Below, piece after piece: positions 55,816-64,000 of a stretch of DNA of 64,000 nt. Origin of the DNA: an uncultured Bacteroidales bacterium (GTDB lineage Bacteria > Bacteroidota > Bacteroidia > Bacteroidales > Bacteroidaceae); the NCBI GenBank assembly GCA_902801475.1, contig CADCIO010000009.1:17125-81124 (forward strand), in the 5' to 3' direction. Positions within the stretch are counted from its first letter, which is position 1. Every line of letters starts with the position of its first letter. The notes under the pieces were generated by a model. It saw only the letters and a list, made by a program, of their open reading frames with translations. It was not told the origin of the DNA and searched no databases. The translations under genes and the position numbers were made by a program.

Positions 55816-56370
55816 ATGGATACTCAGCAACAATTCAAGCAGGCTATGGCAGGCTGTCGTGACATTTTCAAGAAGAAACTGCACGACTATGGCGCTGCGT
55901 GGCGCATCATGAGACCTTCATCGGTGACTGACCAAATCTTCATCAAGGCGAACCGCATCCGTAGCCTCGAGGTGAAGGGTGTGTCGCTGGTGGGCGAGGG
56001 TATTTACCCTGAGTTTCAGGCCATCGTGAATTATGGCATTGTGGGACTCATCCAGCTGGAGTTGGGTTACGCTGAGACGGAGGATATGGATGCGGCGAAG
56101 GCGATGGAGTATTACGACAAGTATGCTCAGTCTGCCCTCGAACTGATGCTCCGCAAGAATCATGACTACGACGAGGCTTGGCGCTCGATGAGAGTGAGCA
56201 GCTACACCGATCTGATTCTCATGAAGCTGAATCGCACGAAGCAGATTGAGGGACACGACGGTCAGACGCTCATCTCTGAGGGAATAGATGCCAACTATCT
56301 CGATATGATTAACTATTCCGTGTTCGGACTCATCAAACTCTCCGAAGCGCAAGATGGACTCCAAGGTTAA
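55816..56370 (+). CDS. DUF1599 domain protein
   Basis: A 184-residue cytoplasmic protein made of two DUF1599 halves: FKKKLHDYGAAWRIMRPSSV (near 20-40) and LRKNHDYDEAWRSMRVSSYT (near 115-135) show the same K-x-H-D-Y-x-x-A-W-R-x-M-R core, so it is an internal duplication. Molecular function is not established. A frame extending upstream to 55720 crosses the terminator and promoter and is rejected; the ATG at 55816 follows TACCTTTG. It overlaps the next gene by 17 nt, and the pair is conserved next to tpiA in Bacteroides. Confidence 0.88.
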   Translation: MDTQQQFKQAMAGCRDIFKKKLHDYGAAWRIMRPSSVTDQIFIKANRIRSLEVKGVSLVGEGIYPEFQAIVNYGIVGLIQLELGYAETEDMDAAKAMEYYDKYAQSALELMLRKNHDYDEAWRSMRVSSYTDLILMKLNRTKQIEGHDGQTLISEGIDANYLDMINYSVFGLIKLSEAQDGLQG

Positions 56371-57499
56371 GTCACAGTTGCAGACCGTTGCCGTGAATGT
56401 GTGCCGCCTACTCTTGGCTGCGACGTTCATCTTCAGCGGTTTTGTCAAAGCAAACGACCCACTCGGAACTGTCTATAAGCTGGAGGATTACGTCCATGCG
56501 ATGGCATGGTTCACGCTGCCCGACACCTTCCTCTTGGGATGTGCGGTGATACTCGCCCTGTTCGAGTTCACGTTGGGTGTGTACCTCCTCTTCGGAATGA
56601 AAAGAAAGGCCACGTCAGCCATCACGCTTGCCTTTATGGTGGTGATGACGTTGCTGACGGTCTATATAGCCATTGCCAACCCTGTGGAAGACTGCGGGTG
56701 CTTTGGTGATGTGCTGATACTGAGCAATGGAGCTACGCTGGCTAAGAACATCGTGCTGTTGGGTGCAGCAGTGCTGGTCAGCCGATACTACCAACTGCAG
56801 AAGGACTTCCTTGGTTCGACTGCGAAATGGCTCATTGCCTTCGTGTCGCTTTGTCTGATTATTGTCTATGCTGTCTATTGCATCGTTTGCTTGCCTGTGC
56901 TGGACTTCCGTCCTTACAAGGTGGGCACGAACCTGCGAGAGGCTGTGACGTCCAACCAGCAGAAGTTTGACGTGAAGATTGTGTATGAGAAGGACGGGCA
57001 GACATTGGAACTGAGTGCAGAGGATGAAGACCCTGACTCCACGTGGACGTATGTGGAGACACGTCGCACCCCCATCGAGACGCAACATCTTGCCACAGCA
57101 GACTTCTATGTGGCAGATGCGGATGGAGAAGACGTGACAGAGGAAATTCTGCTGGCTGATGGTTATACGCTCCTGCTCATCATCCCCGACTTGATGAATG
57201 CAGATGAGGGATGTGTGGATAAGGTGAATGAGGTGTATGACTATGCACAGGAGAAAGGCTGGGGCTTCTATTGCCTGACATCGTCGGAAGATCAGCGGGC
57301 ACAGACCTACTGGAACGACCATACAGGTGCCGAATACATGTACTATATCGCTGAGGAGAGGATGCTGAAGACAGTGGTACGTGGACAACCAGGTCTGGTG
57401 CTGCTCCAGGATGGGGTCATTGTGAAGAAGTGGGGCAACTACAACCTGCCCGATGACGCGGAACTACAAGAGGTGGCTCCTAATCCCCTAACAAACTAA
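56354..57499 (+). CDS. DoxX-like membrane protein, BT_3928 family
   Basis: A 381-residue protein with an N-terminal DoxX-like membrane domain of four to five segments (about 10-165; SGFVKANDPLGTVYKLEDYV is the family mark, with a Cys pair in EDCGCFGD) and a C-terminal soluble domain (about 210-370) with a thioredoxin-like pattern but no CxxC. The name of this Bacteroidetes family comes from its B. thetaiotaomicron member; its function is not settled, and a redox role is inferred from the DoxX fold and the CGC motif. It overlaps DUF1599 by 17 nt and precedes tpiA. Confidence 0.85.
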   Translation: MDSKVKSQLQTVAVNVCRLLLAATFIFSGFVKANDPLGTVYKLEDYVHAMAWFTLPDTFLLGCAVILALFEFTLGVYLLFGMKRKATSAITLAFMVVMTLLTVYIAIANPVEDCGCFGDVLILSNGATLAKNIVLLGAAVLVSRYYQLQKDFLGSTAKWLIAFVSLCLIIVYAVYCIVCLPVLDFRPYKVGTNLREAVTSNQQKFDVKIVYEKDGQTLELSAEDEDPDSTWTYVETRRTPIETQHLATADFYVADADGEDVTEEILLADGYTLLLIIPDLMNADEGCVDKVNEVYDYAQEKGWGFYCLTSSEDQRAQTYWNDHTGAEYMYYIAEERMLKTVVRGQPGLVLLQDGVIVKKWGNYNLPDDAELQEVAPNPLTN

Positions 57500-57523
57500 A
57501 CAACAAACATCCTAACAAACTAA
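57487..57523. repeat. Direct repeat of 13 nt at the end of the BT_3928-type gene
   Basis: CCTAACAAACTAA occurs at 57487-57499, including the stop codon, and again at 57511-57523. Confidence 0.7.
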
Positions 57524-57562
57524 AAAAATAAAGGTTTAACTCATTAAAAAACAAACAAGACT

Positions 57563-58321
57563 ATGGCAAAGAAAATTGTTGCAGGAAACTGGAAGATGAA
57601 CAAGAATCTTCAGGAAGGTATTGAGTTGGCAAAGGGTCTCAACGAGGCTTTGGCTGCTGACAAGCCTAACTGTGGTGTAGTGATTTGCACTCCATTCATT
57701 CATCTTGCAAAGGTATCTGAAATTATCGACCACAACGTGATTGGTCTCGGTGCTGAGAACTGCGCTGACAAGGCTTCTGGTGCTTACACAGGCGAAGTTT
57801 CTGCTGAGATGGTGAAATCTACTGGTGCTGAGTACGTGATTCTCGGTCACTCAGAGCGTCGTGAATACTACAACGAGACTCCTGAAATCCTGAAGGAGAA
57901 GGTTGAGCTCGCTCTCGCAAACGGTCTGAAGGTGATCTTCTGCATTGGCGAGTCTTTGGCACAGCGTGAGGCTAACGAGCAGAACGCCGTTGTGAAGGCT
58001 GAGCTCGAAGGCAGCGTGTTCCACCTCTCTGCTGAGCAGTTCAAGAACATCGTGATTGCATACGAACCCATCTGGGCTATCGGTACAGGCAAGACTGCTA
58101 CTGCTGACCAGGCAGAGGAGATCCACGCTTACATCCGCTCTGTCATCGCTGAGAAGTATGGCCAGGCTGTAGCTGCTGAGACTTCTATCCTCTACGGTGG
58201 TTCTTGCAAGGCTTCTAACGCTCCTGAACTCTTCGCAAAGCCCGACATCGACGGTGGCCTCATTGGTGGCGCATCACTCAAGGTGGCTGACTTCAAGGGT
58301 ATCATCGACGCTTGGAAATAA
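57563..58321 (+). CDS. tpiA: Triosephosphate isomerase
   Basis: TIM, 252 residues, interconverts dihydroxyacetone phosphate and glyceraldehyde 3-phosphate. Catalytic residues are all present: Lys in AGNWKMNK, His in [11 protein letters not shown] and Glu in [27 protein letters not shown] and the [10 protein letters not shown] phosphate loop complete the barrel. It is codon-biased like the ribosomal genes. A 63-nt gap precedes it; no TAnnTTTG box is seen, so it may share the upstream transcript. Confidence 0.98.
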   Translation: MAKKIVAGNWKMNKNLQEGIELAKGLNEALAADKPNCGVVICTPFIHLAKVSEIIDHNVIGLGAENCADKASGAYTGEVSAEMVKSTGAEYVILGHSERREYYNETPEILKEKVELALANGLKVIFCIGESLAQREANEQNAVVKAELEGSVFHLSAEQFKNIVIAYEPIWAIGTGKTATADQAEEIHAYIRSVIAEKYGQAVAAETSILYGGSCKASNAPELFAKPDIDGGLIGGASLKVADFKGIIDAWK

Positions 58322-58330
58322 TTCTTTTAT

Positions 58331-58400
58331 GAGGTTAGAGGTAAGAGGTTAGAGGTAAGAAAGAATCCTCTCGCCCCTTACCTCTCACCCCTCACCTCTA
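58331..58400. repeat. Inverted heptanucleotide repeats between tpiA and the SPOR gene
   Basis: Left arm 58331-58359: GAGGTTA, GAGGTAA, GAGGTTA, GAGGTAA. Right arm about 58374-58400: TTACCTC, TCACCCC, TCACCTC, TAATAAC. The arms are imperfectly complementary. Confidence 0.8.
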
Positions 58401-58424
58401 ATAACTAAATCCTTCAACTCAAAA

Positions 58425-58913
58425 ATGAAAAGACTTCTTGCTATCACACTTACCATCCTTTTGTGTACTATCACCATGTCTGCACAAAATTTCACCGACC
58501 ATGTCCAAAAACAGGAGATGGGGCAAGGCACAGTGACAATACACCAAGACTCGCTCCTCGAAGACCTTGTGAACGGGAAGAAGCAATTCGTCCCTGAGAA
58601 GAAGGAAGAGAAACGTGACCTTCCTGGCATTCCACAAGGCAAGAAGATCAAAGCTCGCGGCTATCGCATCCAGGTGTATTGGGGTGGAAGCACACGTGCC
58701 GACCAAACCAATGCACAACGTGCAGGCACCCGGGTTTCAACCATCTTCCCTGAACTTCGTGTCTATACCACCTTCGAATCGCCTAACTGGCGATGCCGTG
58801 TGGGTGATTTTGTCACACGCAAGGAAGCGGATGACTATCTCGACAAGCTGAAGAGCGCACGATTGGCACAGGGTGCCATCATTGTCAAGAGTGAAGTGTA
58901 TGTCTATCAATAA
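58425..58913 (+). CDS. SPOR-domain protein, exported
   Basis: A 162-residue protein with a signal peptide (1-20, ILLCTITMSAQ) and a C-terminal SPOR domain (about 80-160: GYRIQVYWGGSTRADQTNAQ, YTTFESPNWRCRVGDF, KKEADDYLDKL-type helix). SPOR domains bind peptidoglycan stripped of side peptides at division sites. A linker of about 50 charged residues separates the two. It starts downstream of the heptamer pair and ends 15 nt before folE, the order also known from Bacteroides. Confidence 0.88.
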   Translation: MKRLLAITLTILLCTITMSAQNFTDHVQKQEMGQGTVTIHQDSLLEDLVNGKKQFVPEKKEEKRDLPGIPQGKKIKARGYRIQVYWGGSTRADQTNAQRAGTRVSTIFPELRVYTTFESPNWRCRVGDFVTRKEADDYLDKLKSARLAQGAIIVKSEVYVYQ

Positions 58914-58928
58914 CATATAAAGAGTGAA

Positions 58929-59495
58929 ATGAATAGAGAAGAAAAGATAGAACTTCTGAAAGACACCTGTACGAAGAGCCTTTTGGCCATTGGAGAAGAC
59001 CCTCAGCGTGAGGGACTGCAACGCACTCCAGAACGTCTGGCGCGCACCTTCCTCGAACTGACCAGGGGTTATGCGATGGATCCTGTTGCCACCCTCAAAT
59101 CTGCCGTTTTCCATGAGGATTACGACCAGATGGTGGTGGTCAAGGACATCGAGTTCTATTCCCTTTGCGAACACCACATTCTGCCCTTCTTCGGTAAGGT
59201 GCACGTGGCCTATATTCCCAATGGCAACATCGTAGGACTCAGCAAGATACCTCGCATGGTGGACATCTTCTCCCACCGTCTGCAAGTGCAGGAGCACCTG
59301 ACCAAGCAGATTTGCGATTGCCTCCAGCAAGCCCTCAATCCCCTTGGCGCTATCGTGGTGGTCGAGGCTCAGCACATGTGCATCCAGATGCGTGGCATCG
59401 AGAAGCAAGGATCCGTCACTCAAACCATCTACTATACCGGTGTTTTCGAAAACATCGAAAAGCGCAAGGAATTCCTGAACTTGATCAAACAATAA
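58929..59495 (+). CDS. folE: GTP cyclohydrolase I
   Basis: GTP cyclohydrolase I, 188 residues, makes dihydroneopterin triphosphate from GTP, the first step of folate synthesis. Zinc ligands are readable: Cys and His in [14 protein letters not shown] and Cys in [29 protein letters not shown] is the conserved active-site helix. It begins 15 nt after the SPOR gene and precedes dnaG by 10 nt. Confidence 0.98.
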   Translation: MNREEKIELLKDTCTKSLLAIGEDPQREGLQRTPERLARTFLELTRGYAMDPVATLKSAVFHEDYDQMVVVKDIEFYSLCEHHILPFFGKVHVAYIPNGNIVGLSKIPRMVDIFSHRLQVQEHLTKQICDCLQQALNPLGAIVVVEAQHMCIQMRGIEKQGSVTQTIYYTGVFENIEKRKEFLNLIKQ

Positions 59496-59505
59496 TTCAA
59501 TTATT

Positions 59506-61620
59506 GTGATACCACAATCCACCATCGACCGCATCGTTGACGCAGCCAACATAGTGGATGTCGTCTCCGATTACGTCACGCTTCGCCGTGCTGGTGCAAG
59601 CTACAAAGGATTGTGTCCCTTCCACGACGATACGACCCCCTCTTTTTCCGTCTCTCCTGCCCGTGGTGTGTGCAAATGTTTCAGTTGCGGCAAGGGTGGC
59701 AATGCTGTCCACTTCATCATGGAGATGGAGCAGATGAACTATTATGAGGCACTGAAACACTTGGCAAAGAAATATGGCATCCCTGTTGAAGAGGAGGAGA
59801 TGACCGACGAGCAGCGCCAGCGGATGAACGAGCGCGAGAGCATGTTTGCCGTCAATGAGTGGGCTGCCAAGTATTTCAGTCAGACGATGATGAACAACCA
59901 GGATGGACGTTCCATCGGACTCGCTTATTTCCGTAGTCGTGGTTTCCGTGATGACATCATCGCCAAGTTCCGTCTTGGTTTCTGCCTCGACAGTCCTGAT
60001 GCCATGTCGAAGGAGGCAAAGGCCAAGGGATATAACGAGAAATATCTGGTGGACACAGGTTTGTGTGTCAAACGTGACAATGGCACCATCTACGACCGTT
60101 TTCGTGGACGTGCCATGTTCCCATGGGTGGCTGTCAATGGCAAGGTCGTTGCCTTTGGTGGTCGTGTGCTCGACTCACGTACCAAGGGTGTCAATCAGAA
60201 ATATGTCAACTCGCCAGACTCCCTCATCTATCACAAAGCCAACGAACTCTATGGCATCTTCCAGGCCAAGAAGCAGATAGCCAAGGAGGATATGGTCTAT
60301 ATGGTGGAGGGTTATACCGATGTGCTGGCTATGCACCAGTGTGGCATCGAGAATGTGGTGGCGAACTCTGGTACAGCCCTCAACGAGGCACAAATCCACC
60401 TGCTTCACCGCTTCACCAACAACATCACCCTCCTCTACGATGGTGATGAGGCTGGTATTCATGCTGCTACACGAAGCACAGACATGCTCCTTGCTGAAGG
60501 TATGAATGTGAAAATTCTCCTTCTGCCTGATGGTGACGATCCTGATAGCTTCTCACGCAAGCACAATGCACAGGAGTTCAAGGAGTATGTGGCTGCCCAT
60601 CAAACCGACTTCATCCTCTTCAAGACCAACCTCCTCCTCAAAGACGCTCAGCGTGACCCCATCAAACGTGCCCAACTCACGGAGGACATCGTGAAGAGCA
60701 TCGCTGTGATCCCTGATGAAATCATTCGTTCCACCTACGTGCATGAATGTGCGGAAATCCTCAATATGGACGAAGCCATCCTGATGCGTGGTGCCAATAA
60801 GAATCGTGCTGCCATCCTCGAAAATATGAAGAAGGAAGCACAGCGGGAAAGGGAAAGAGCCGAAAGACAGACCCTCTCCCTAACCCTCCCCCGTGATGGG
60901 GAGGGAACGCCTTCCGGAGAGCATGGAAACATGTCGCCAACAGAGGTTCAACCTCCCATCTCCATACCAGAAGATGCTGCTTTCTCTTCCCTCACATCCG
61001 AGCAAACGCCCGACATCCCGAATGGCTCTCTCCCCATTACGGGGGAGATGTCCTATGGACAGAGAGGGTCTGAGCGTCGTTTCATCGGACTTGAACGCCT
61101 CATGATGACCTTGATTACTCGTTATGGTGAACAACTCATTGAGGGAACAGGAGAAGATGGTGAACCCACTCAGACGACATTGGCTGAATACGTGCAGGGC
61201 GACCTCGCCTACGATGAAATCTCCCTCCGTTCACCGCTCTATGCCAAGATGCTCAACTTGGTCTGCCAACACGTTCACGACGAAGGATTCATCGCCTCCA
61301 AGTTCCTCCTCAACAACCAAGATGAGGAAGTGAGTCGTGAAGCTGCCGACCTCATCAGCGACCGCTACCAGCTCAGCAAGGGGAATCAGATGGAGAAGAG
61401 CGAAGAGGATCTCAAAGTGGACTACCTGACCCGACTCCTTCTCGACTATAAGAATGCCGTCATCGAGGAAGAACTCAAACAATGCAATGCCGACCTTACC
61501 CGTCCCGAAGTGATAGCCGATACCAACCTCATGCTCGACACCATGCGACGCATCAAGGATCTCGGCGAAATCCAACGTCAACTCGCCAAGTTGCTCGGCG
61601 ATAGGGTGGTGGTGAAATAG
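59506..61620 (+). CDS. dnaG: DNA primase with an in-frame repeat-bounded insertion
   Basis: DnaG, 704 residues, makes RNA primers at the replication fork. The CHC2 zinc ribbon is LCPFHDDTTPSFSVS with CKCFSCGKGG; the Toprim core shows VEGYTDVLAM and LLYDGDEAG; the C-terminal helicase-binding domain begins near 600. Residues about 456-523 are an extra Pro/Ser/Glu-rich stretch (TLPRDGEGTPSGEHG ... NGSLPITGEMSYG) coded by an element with inverted ends. Start: the GTG at 59506 gives I-P-Q-S-T-I-D-R, matching where other DnaG proteins begin; no ATG lies nearby upstream in frame. Confidence 0.93.
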   Translation: MIPQSTIDRIVDAANIVDVVSDYVTLRRAGASYKGLCPFHDDTTPSFSVSPARGVCKCFSCGKGGNAVHFIMEMEQMNYYEALKHLAKKYGIPVEEEEMTDEQRQRMNERESMFAVNEWAAKYFSQTMMNNQDGRSIGLAYFRSRGFRDDIIAKFRLGFCLDSPDAMSKEAKAKGYNEKYLVDTGLCVKRDNGTIYDRFRGRAMFPWVAVNGKVVAFGGRVLDSRTKGVNQKYVNSPDSLIYHKANELYGIFQAKKQIAKEDMVYMVEGYTDVLAMHQCGIENVVANSGTALNEAQIHLLHRFTNNITLLYDGDEAGIHAATRSTDMLLAEGMNVKILLLPDGDDPDSFSRKHNAQEFKEYVAAHQTDFILFKTNLLLKDAQRDPIKRAQLTEDIVKSIAVIPDEIIRSTYVHECAEILNMDEAILMRGANKNRAAILENMKKEAQRERERAERQTLSLTLPRDGEGTPSGEHGNMSPTEVQPPISIPEDAAFSSLTSEQTPDIPNGSLPITGEMSYGQRGSERRFIGLERLMMTLITRYGEQLIEGTGEDGEPTQTTLAEYVQGDLAYDEISLRSPLYAKMLNLVCQHVHDEGFIASKFLLNNQDEEVSREAADLISDRYQLSKGNQMEKSEEDLKVDYLTRLLLDYKNAVIEEELKQCNADLTRPEVIADTNLMLDTMRRIKDLGEIQRQLAKLLGDRVVVK
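60886..61047. repeat. Inverted repeats (about 20 bp) bounding an insertion in dnaG
   Basis: The sequence at 60886-60905 (core CCCCCGTGATGGGG) and the one at 61028-61047 (core CCCCATTACGGGGG) are inverted copies matching at 18 of 20 positions. They enclose about 120 nt that read in frame with dnaG. Confidence 0.75.
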
Positions 61621-61624
61621 ATCA

Positions 61625-63865
61625 ATGAATATCCTGAGCCAAGACATCAAGTACCTGCAAGGGGTGGGACCCAATCGTGCCTTACTGCTTGCCAACGAAC
61701 TCGGAATCAAGACCGTGGGCGACCTCTTGGCGTATTATCCCTACAAATATGTGGATCGCAGCCGCATCTACAAGATCAGCGAGATTGACGGGTCAATGCC
61801 CTATGTGCAGCTATGCGGACAGATTTTCTCGTTTGAGACGATAGGAGAGGGACGCAACAAACGACTCATTGCCCATTTTGCGGATGGTACGGGCTCCATT
61901 GATCTGGTGTGGTTCCAGGGCATCAAGTATGTGGCGAAGACCTACGACTGCCGTAAGTCGTACATCGTGTTCGGTAAACCGACCGTGTTCAATGGACATA
62001 TCCAGATAGCACATCCAGAGATAGAAAACGCACCCGAGCATCTGAAAGAACAGGCACGCACCACAGGCAACCTCTTTGAGACTGGCCAACTGTCACCTCT
62101 CACCTCTCACCTCTCACCTCTCACCTCTCAACTGTCAACTGTCAACTGTCAACTGTCAACTGTCAACTGTCAACTGTCAACTGTCAACTGTCAACTGTCA
62201 ACTCAAGTCCGTCCTTCCTACAACACCTCCGAGAAGATGAAGCGGAGCGGACTCAATTCCGCTGCGATGGCAAAGTTGACCGCCAATATGTTCAAGTTGC
62301 TCAAGGAACCCTTGGCGGAGACCTTACCTCCATACATCGTGCAACAGCATCACTTGATGTCCTACGATGAGGCGGTGCGCAACATCCACTATCCCTCTTC
62401 ACCTGAAGCGTTGCGTCATGCACAGCTCAGACTGAAATTCGAGGAACTGTTTTATGTGCAGCTGAACATCCTGCGCTATGTGAAAGACCGCCAGTTGCGC
62501 TACAAGGGCATCGTGTTCAACACCATTGGCGAACATTTCAACGGCTTCTTCTACAACCATCTGCCCTTCCAACTGACCGAAGCTCAGAAACGTGTCATCC
62601 GTGAGATTCGTGCCGATATGAAGTCGGGACGACAGATGAACCGACTCCTGCAAGGGGATGTGGGCAGTGGTAAGACACTCGTGGCATTGATGGTGGCACT
62701 CATCGCTATTGACAATGGTTGTCAGGCGTGCATCATGGCACCTACGGAGATATTGGCTGAGCAGCACCTCGACACCCTGCGTGAATTTCTGGGCGATCTG
62801 CCTGTGCGTGTGGAACTCCTTACGGGAACCGTGAAGGGAAAGAAGCGTAGGGCTGTGCTCGAAGGACTCGTGACGGGCGACATCCACATCCTGGTGGGTA
62901 CCCATGCCGTGATTGAAGACAATGTGATGTTCAATAAGTTAGGACTTGTGGTCATTGACGAACAACATCGGTTTGGTGTGGCACAAAGAGCCAAACTCTG
63001 GATGAAGAACAATGTGCCTCCTCATGTGCTGGTGATGACTGCCACCCCCATTCCACGTACCTTGGCAATGACCCTTTATGGCGACCTCGATGTGAGCATC
63101 ATTGACGAACTTCCCCCTGGACGCAAGCCGATTCGCACCGTCCACATGTTCGATGCCCACCGTCCACGTATCTACCAACTGATGCATCGTGAATTGGAAC
63201 TCGGACGTCAAATCTACATCGTCTATCCCCTGATCCAAGAGACCGAGCGGATGGACTTGAAAGATTTGGAGGCAGGGTTTGAGGAAATCAGCAAGGCCTT
63301 CCCCAACTACAAGGTCAGCAAGGTGCATGGTAAGATGAAATCTGCTGACAAGGATGAGGCGATGCAGCGCTTTGCTAATCACGAAACCCATATCCTCGTT
63401 TCCACCACCGTCATCGAGGTGGGTGTGAATGTGCCCAATGCCTCTGTGATGATCATCGAGAATGCCGAACGCTTCGGACTCAGCCAGTTGCACCAGTTGC
63501 GTGGTAGGGTGGGACGTGGTGCCGACCAGAGCTACTGCGTCTTGGTCACCAAGTTCGAGATTGGCGAGACCACCCGTAAACGCATCCAGGTGATGGTCGA
63601 TACCACCGATGGCTTCGAAATTGCCGAACAGGACCTCAAACTGCGTGGACCAGGTGACCTCGAAGGTACCCAACAATCAGGTATGGCCTTTGACCTCAAG
63701 ATAGCCAACCTTGCCCGCGATGGACAAATCCTCACCATCGCCCGCGACACAGCCCAATCCGTCATCACCTCCGATCCCGAGGAACGTAATCCCCAGAACG
63801 ACATCCTCTGGCGAAGACTCCGGGAGTTGCGGAAGGATCATGTGAACTGGGGTGCCATCAGTTAA
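61625..63865 (+). CDS. recG: ATP-dependent DNA helicase RecG with a heptamer-repeat insertion
   Basis: RecG, 746 residues, reverses stalled replication forks and acts on Holliday junctions. N-terminal wedge domain with an OB fold (LIAHFADGTGSIDLVWF), then helicase motifs: LLQGDVGSGKT (Walker A), VVIDEQHRFGV, VMTATPIPRTLAMT and LHQLRGRVGRG. Residues about 156-193 are not RecG sequence: a 16-unit heptanucleotide tract translated as H/Q-L-S-P-L-T-S and Q-L-S-T-V-N-C repeats, between the OB fold and the conserved YNTSEKMKRSGLN. The gene starts 4 nt after dnaG. A change of one unit would shift the frame. Confidence 0.95.
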   Translation: MNILSQDIKYLQGVGPNRALLLANELGIKTVGDLLAYYPYKYVDRSRIYKISEIDGSMPYVQLCGQIFSFETIGEGRNKRLIAHFADGTGSIDLVWFQGIKYVAKTYDCRKSYIVFGKPTVFNGHIQIAHPEIENAPEHLKEQARTTGNLFETGQLSPLTSHLSPLTSQLSTVNCQLSTVNCQLSTVNCQLSTQVRPSYNTSEKMKRSGLNSAAMAKLTANMFKLLKEPLAETLPPYIVQQHHLMSYDEAVRNIHYPSSPEALRHAQLRLKFEELFYVQLNILRYVKDRQLRYKGIVFNTIGEHFNGFFYNHLPFQLTEAQKRVIREIRADMKSGRQMNRLLQGDVGSGKTLVALMVALIAIDNGCQACIMAPTEILAEQHLDTLREFLGDLPVRVELLTGTVKGKKRRAVLEGLVTGDIHILVGTHAVIEDNVMFNKLGLVVIDEQHRFGVAQRAKLWMKNNVPPHVLVMTATPIPRTLAMTLYGDLDVSIIDELPPGRKPIRTVHMFDAHRPRIYQLMHRELELGRQIYIVYPLIQETERMDLKDLEAGFEEISKAFPNYKVSKVHGKMKSADKDEAMQRFANHETHILVSTTVIEVGVNVPNASVMIIENAERFGLSQLHQLRGRVGRGADQSYCVLVTKFEIGETTRKRIQVMVDTTDGFEIAEQDLKLRGPGDLEGTQQSGMAFDLKIANLARDGQILTIARDTAQSVITSDPEERNPQNDILWRRLRELRKDHVNWGAIS
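62091..62202 (+). repeat. Heptanucleotide tandem repeat, 16 units, inside recG
   Basis: Exact 7-nt period over 112 nt: TGTCACC, TCTCACC four times, TCTCAAC, then TGTCAAC ten times. Because 7 is not a multiple of 3, the translation repeats every 21 nt (7 residues). Confidence 0.97.
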
Positions 63866-63944
63866 TAAAACCTTGAAACGGCACCAATTTTGAACAAGGT
63901 GAACATCACGTTAAAGGGAATATTTAGAAATAAATGCTGAAATG

Positions 63945-63977
63945 TTTGCATTTCGAGTGTCTTGTATTGTATCTTTG
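63945..63977 (+). promoter_or_regulatory. Promoter for a gene beyond the right edge
   Basis: TTTG (63945-63948), 21 nt, TATCTTTG (63970-63977). The rest of the 135-nt region after recG shows no gene within the window. Confidence 0.7.
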
Positions 63978-64000
63978 TGCCAACTTTTAGATTTTCAGCT

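Noticed and set aside
58331..58400. Possible terminator after tpiA
   Set aside because: The arms pair imperfectly and no T run follows; the 7-nt periodicity explains the sequence better.
62091..62202. Possible CRISPR-like array
   Set aside because: The repeat is a plain 7-nt tandem with no spacers, inside a coding frame.

Overview
The window is from the chromosome of a Bacteroidales bacterium, most likely Prevotella or a close relative. The basis is: SusC/SusD outer-membrane pairs, TAnnTTTG-type (-7/-33) promoters throughout, a BspA-like surface protein, a Prevotella-style C-terminal tail on the GH43 enzyme, and the fused str-S10-spc-alpha ribosomal order with zinc-free S14 and L36. Genus is inferred from protein style, not from a marker gene search. 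I saw no rRNA, tRNA, CRISPR array, insertion sequence or prophage.

Layout. (1) 1-4406, minus strand: a very large secreted protein of GLUG-like repeats and BspA-type leucine-rich repeats, running off the left edge. Its reading frame is open over the whole 4.4 kb although a long antisense ORF covers it. (2) 4691-5195: a single-gene unit for a DUF3467 protein. (3) 5281-23890: one continuous translation cluster, rpsL-rpsG-fusA then rpsJ to rplQ, with secY, map, infA, rpmJ and rpoA inside, closed by a strong terminator. (4) 23932-44180: a glycan-use island: a GH43 enzyme with its own promoter, then a seven-gene operon FAS1 lipoprotein-SusC-SusD-FAS1 lipoprotein-FAS1 lipoprotein-SusC-SusD, closed by a terminator. 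(5) 44204-47250: a protein joining receiver-like domains to a pyruvate-phosphate-dikinase-type ATP-binding domain. (6) 47293-51701: NAD kinase on the minus strand facing away from exbB-exbD-tonB/tolA, then a DJ-1 family protein and ispD. (7) 52058-64000: an unknown protein, xseA-xseB, ndk, an M23 peptidase, DUF1599, a DoxX/BT_3928-type protein, tpiA, a SPOR protein, folE, dnaG and recG, with a promoter for the next gene at the right edge.

How the parts connect. The two SusCD pairs would import ligand across the outer membrane using energy passed on by ExbB-ExbD-TonB systems such as the one at 48320-50378. The FAS1 lipoproteins are probably surface accessories to those pairs, and GH43 the only recognisable glycoside hydrolase nearby.

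The most unusual structure is not a gene. Short tandem repeats with a 7-nucleotide period, of several different sequences, fill many intergenic gaps of the right half, often as inverted pairs. One 16-unit tract lies inside recG, where loss or gain of a unit would shift the frame. dnaG carries a different insertion bounded by about 20-bp inverted repeats.
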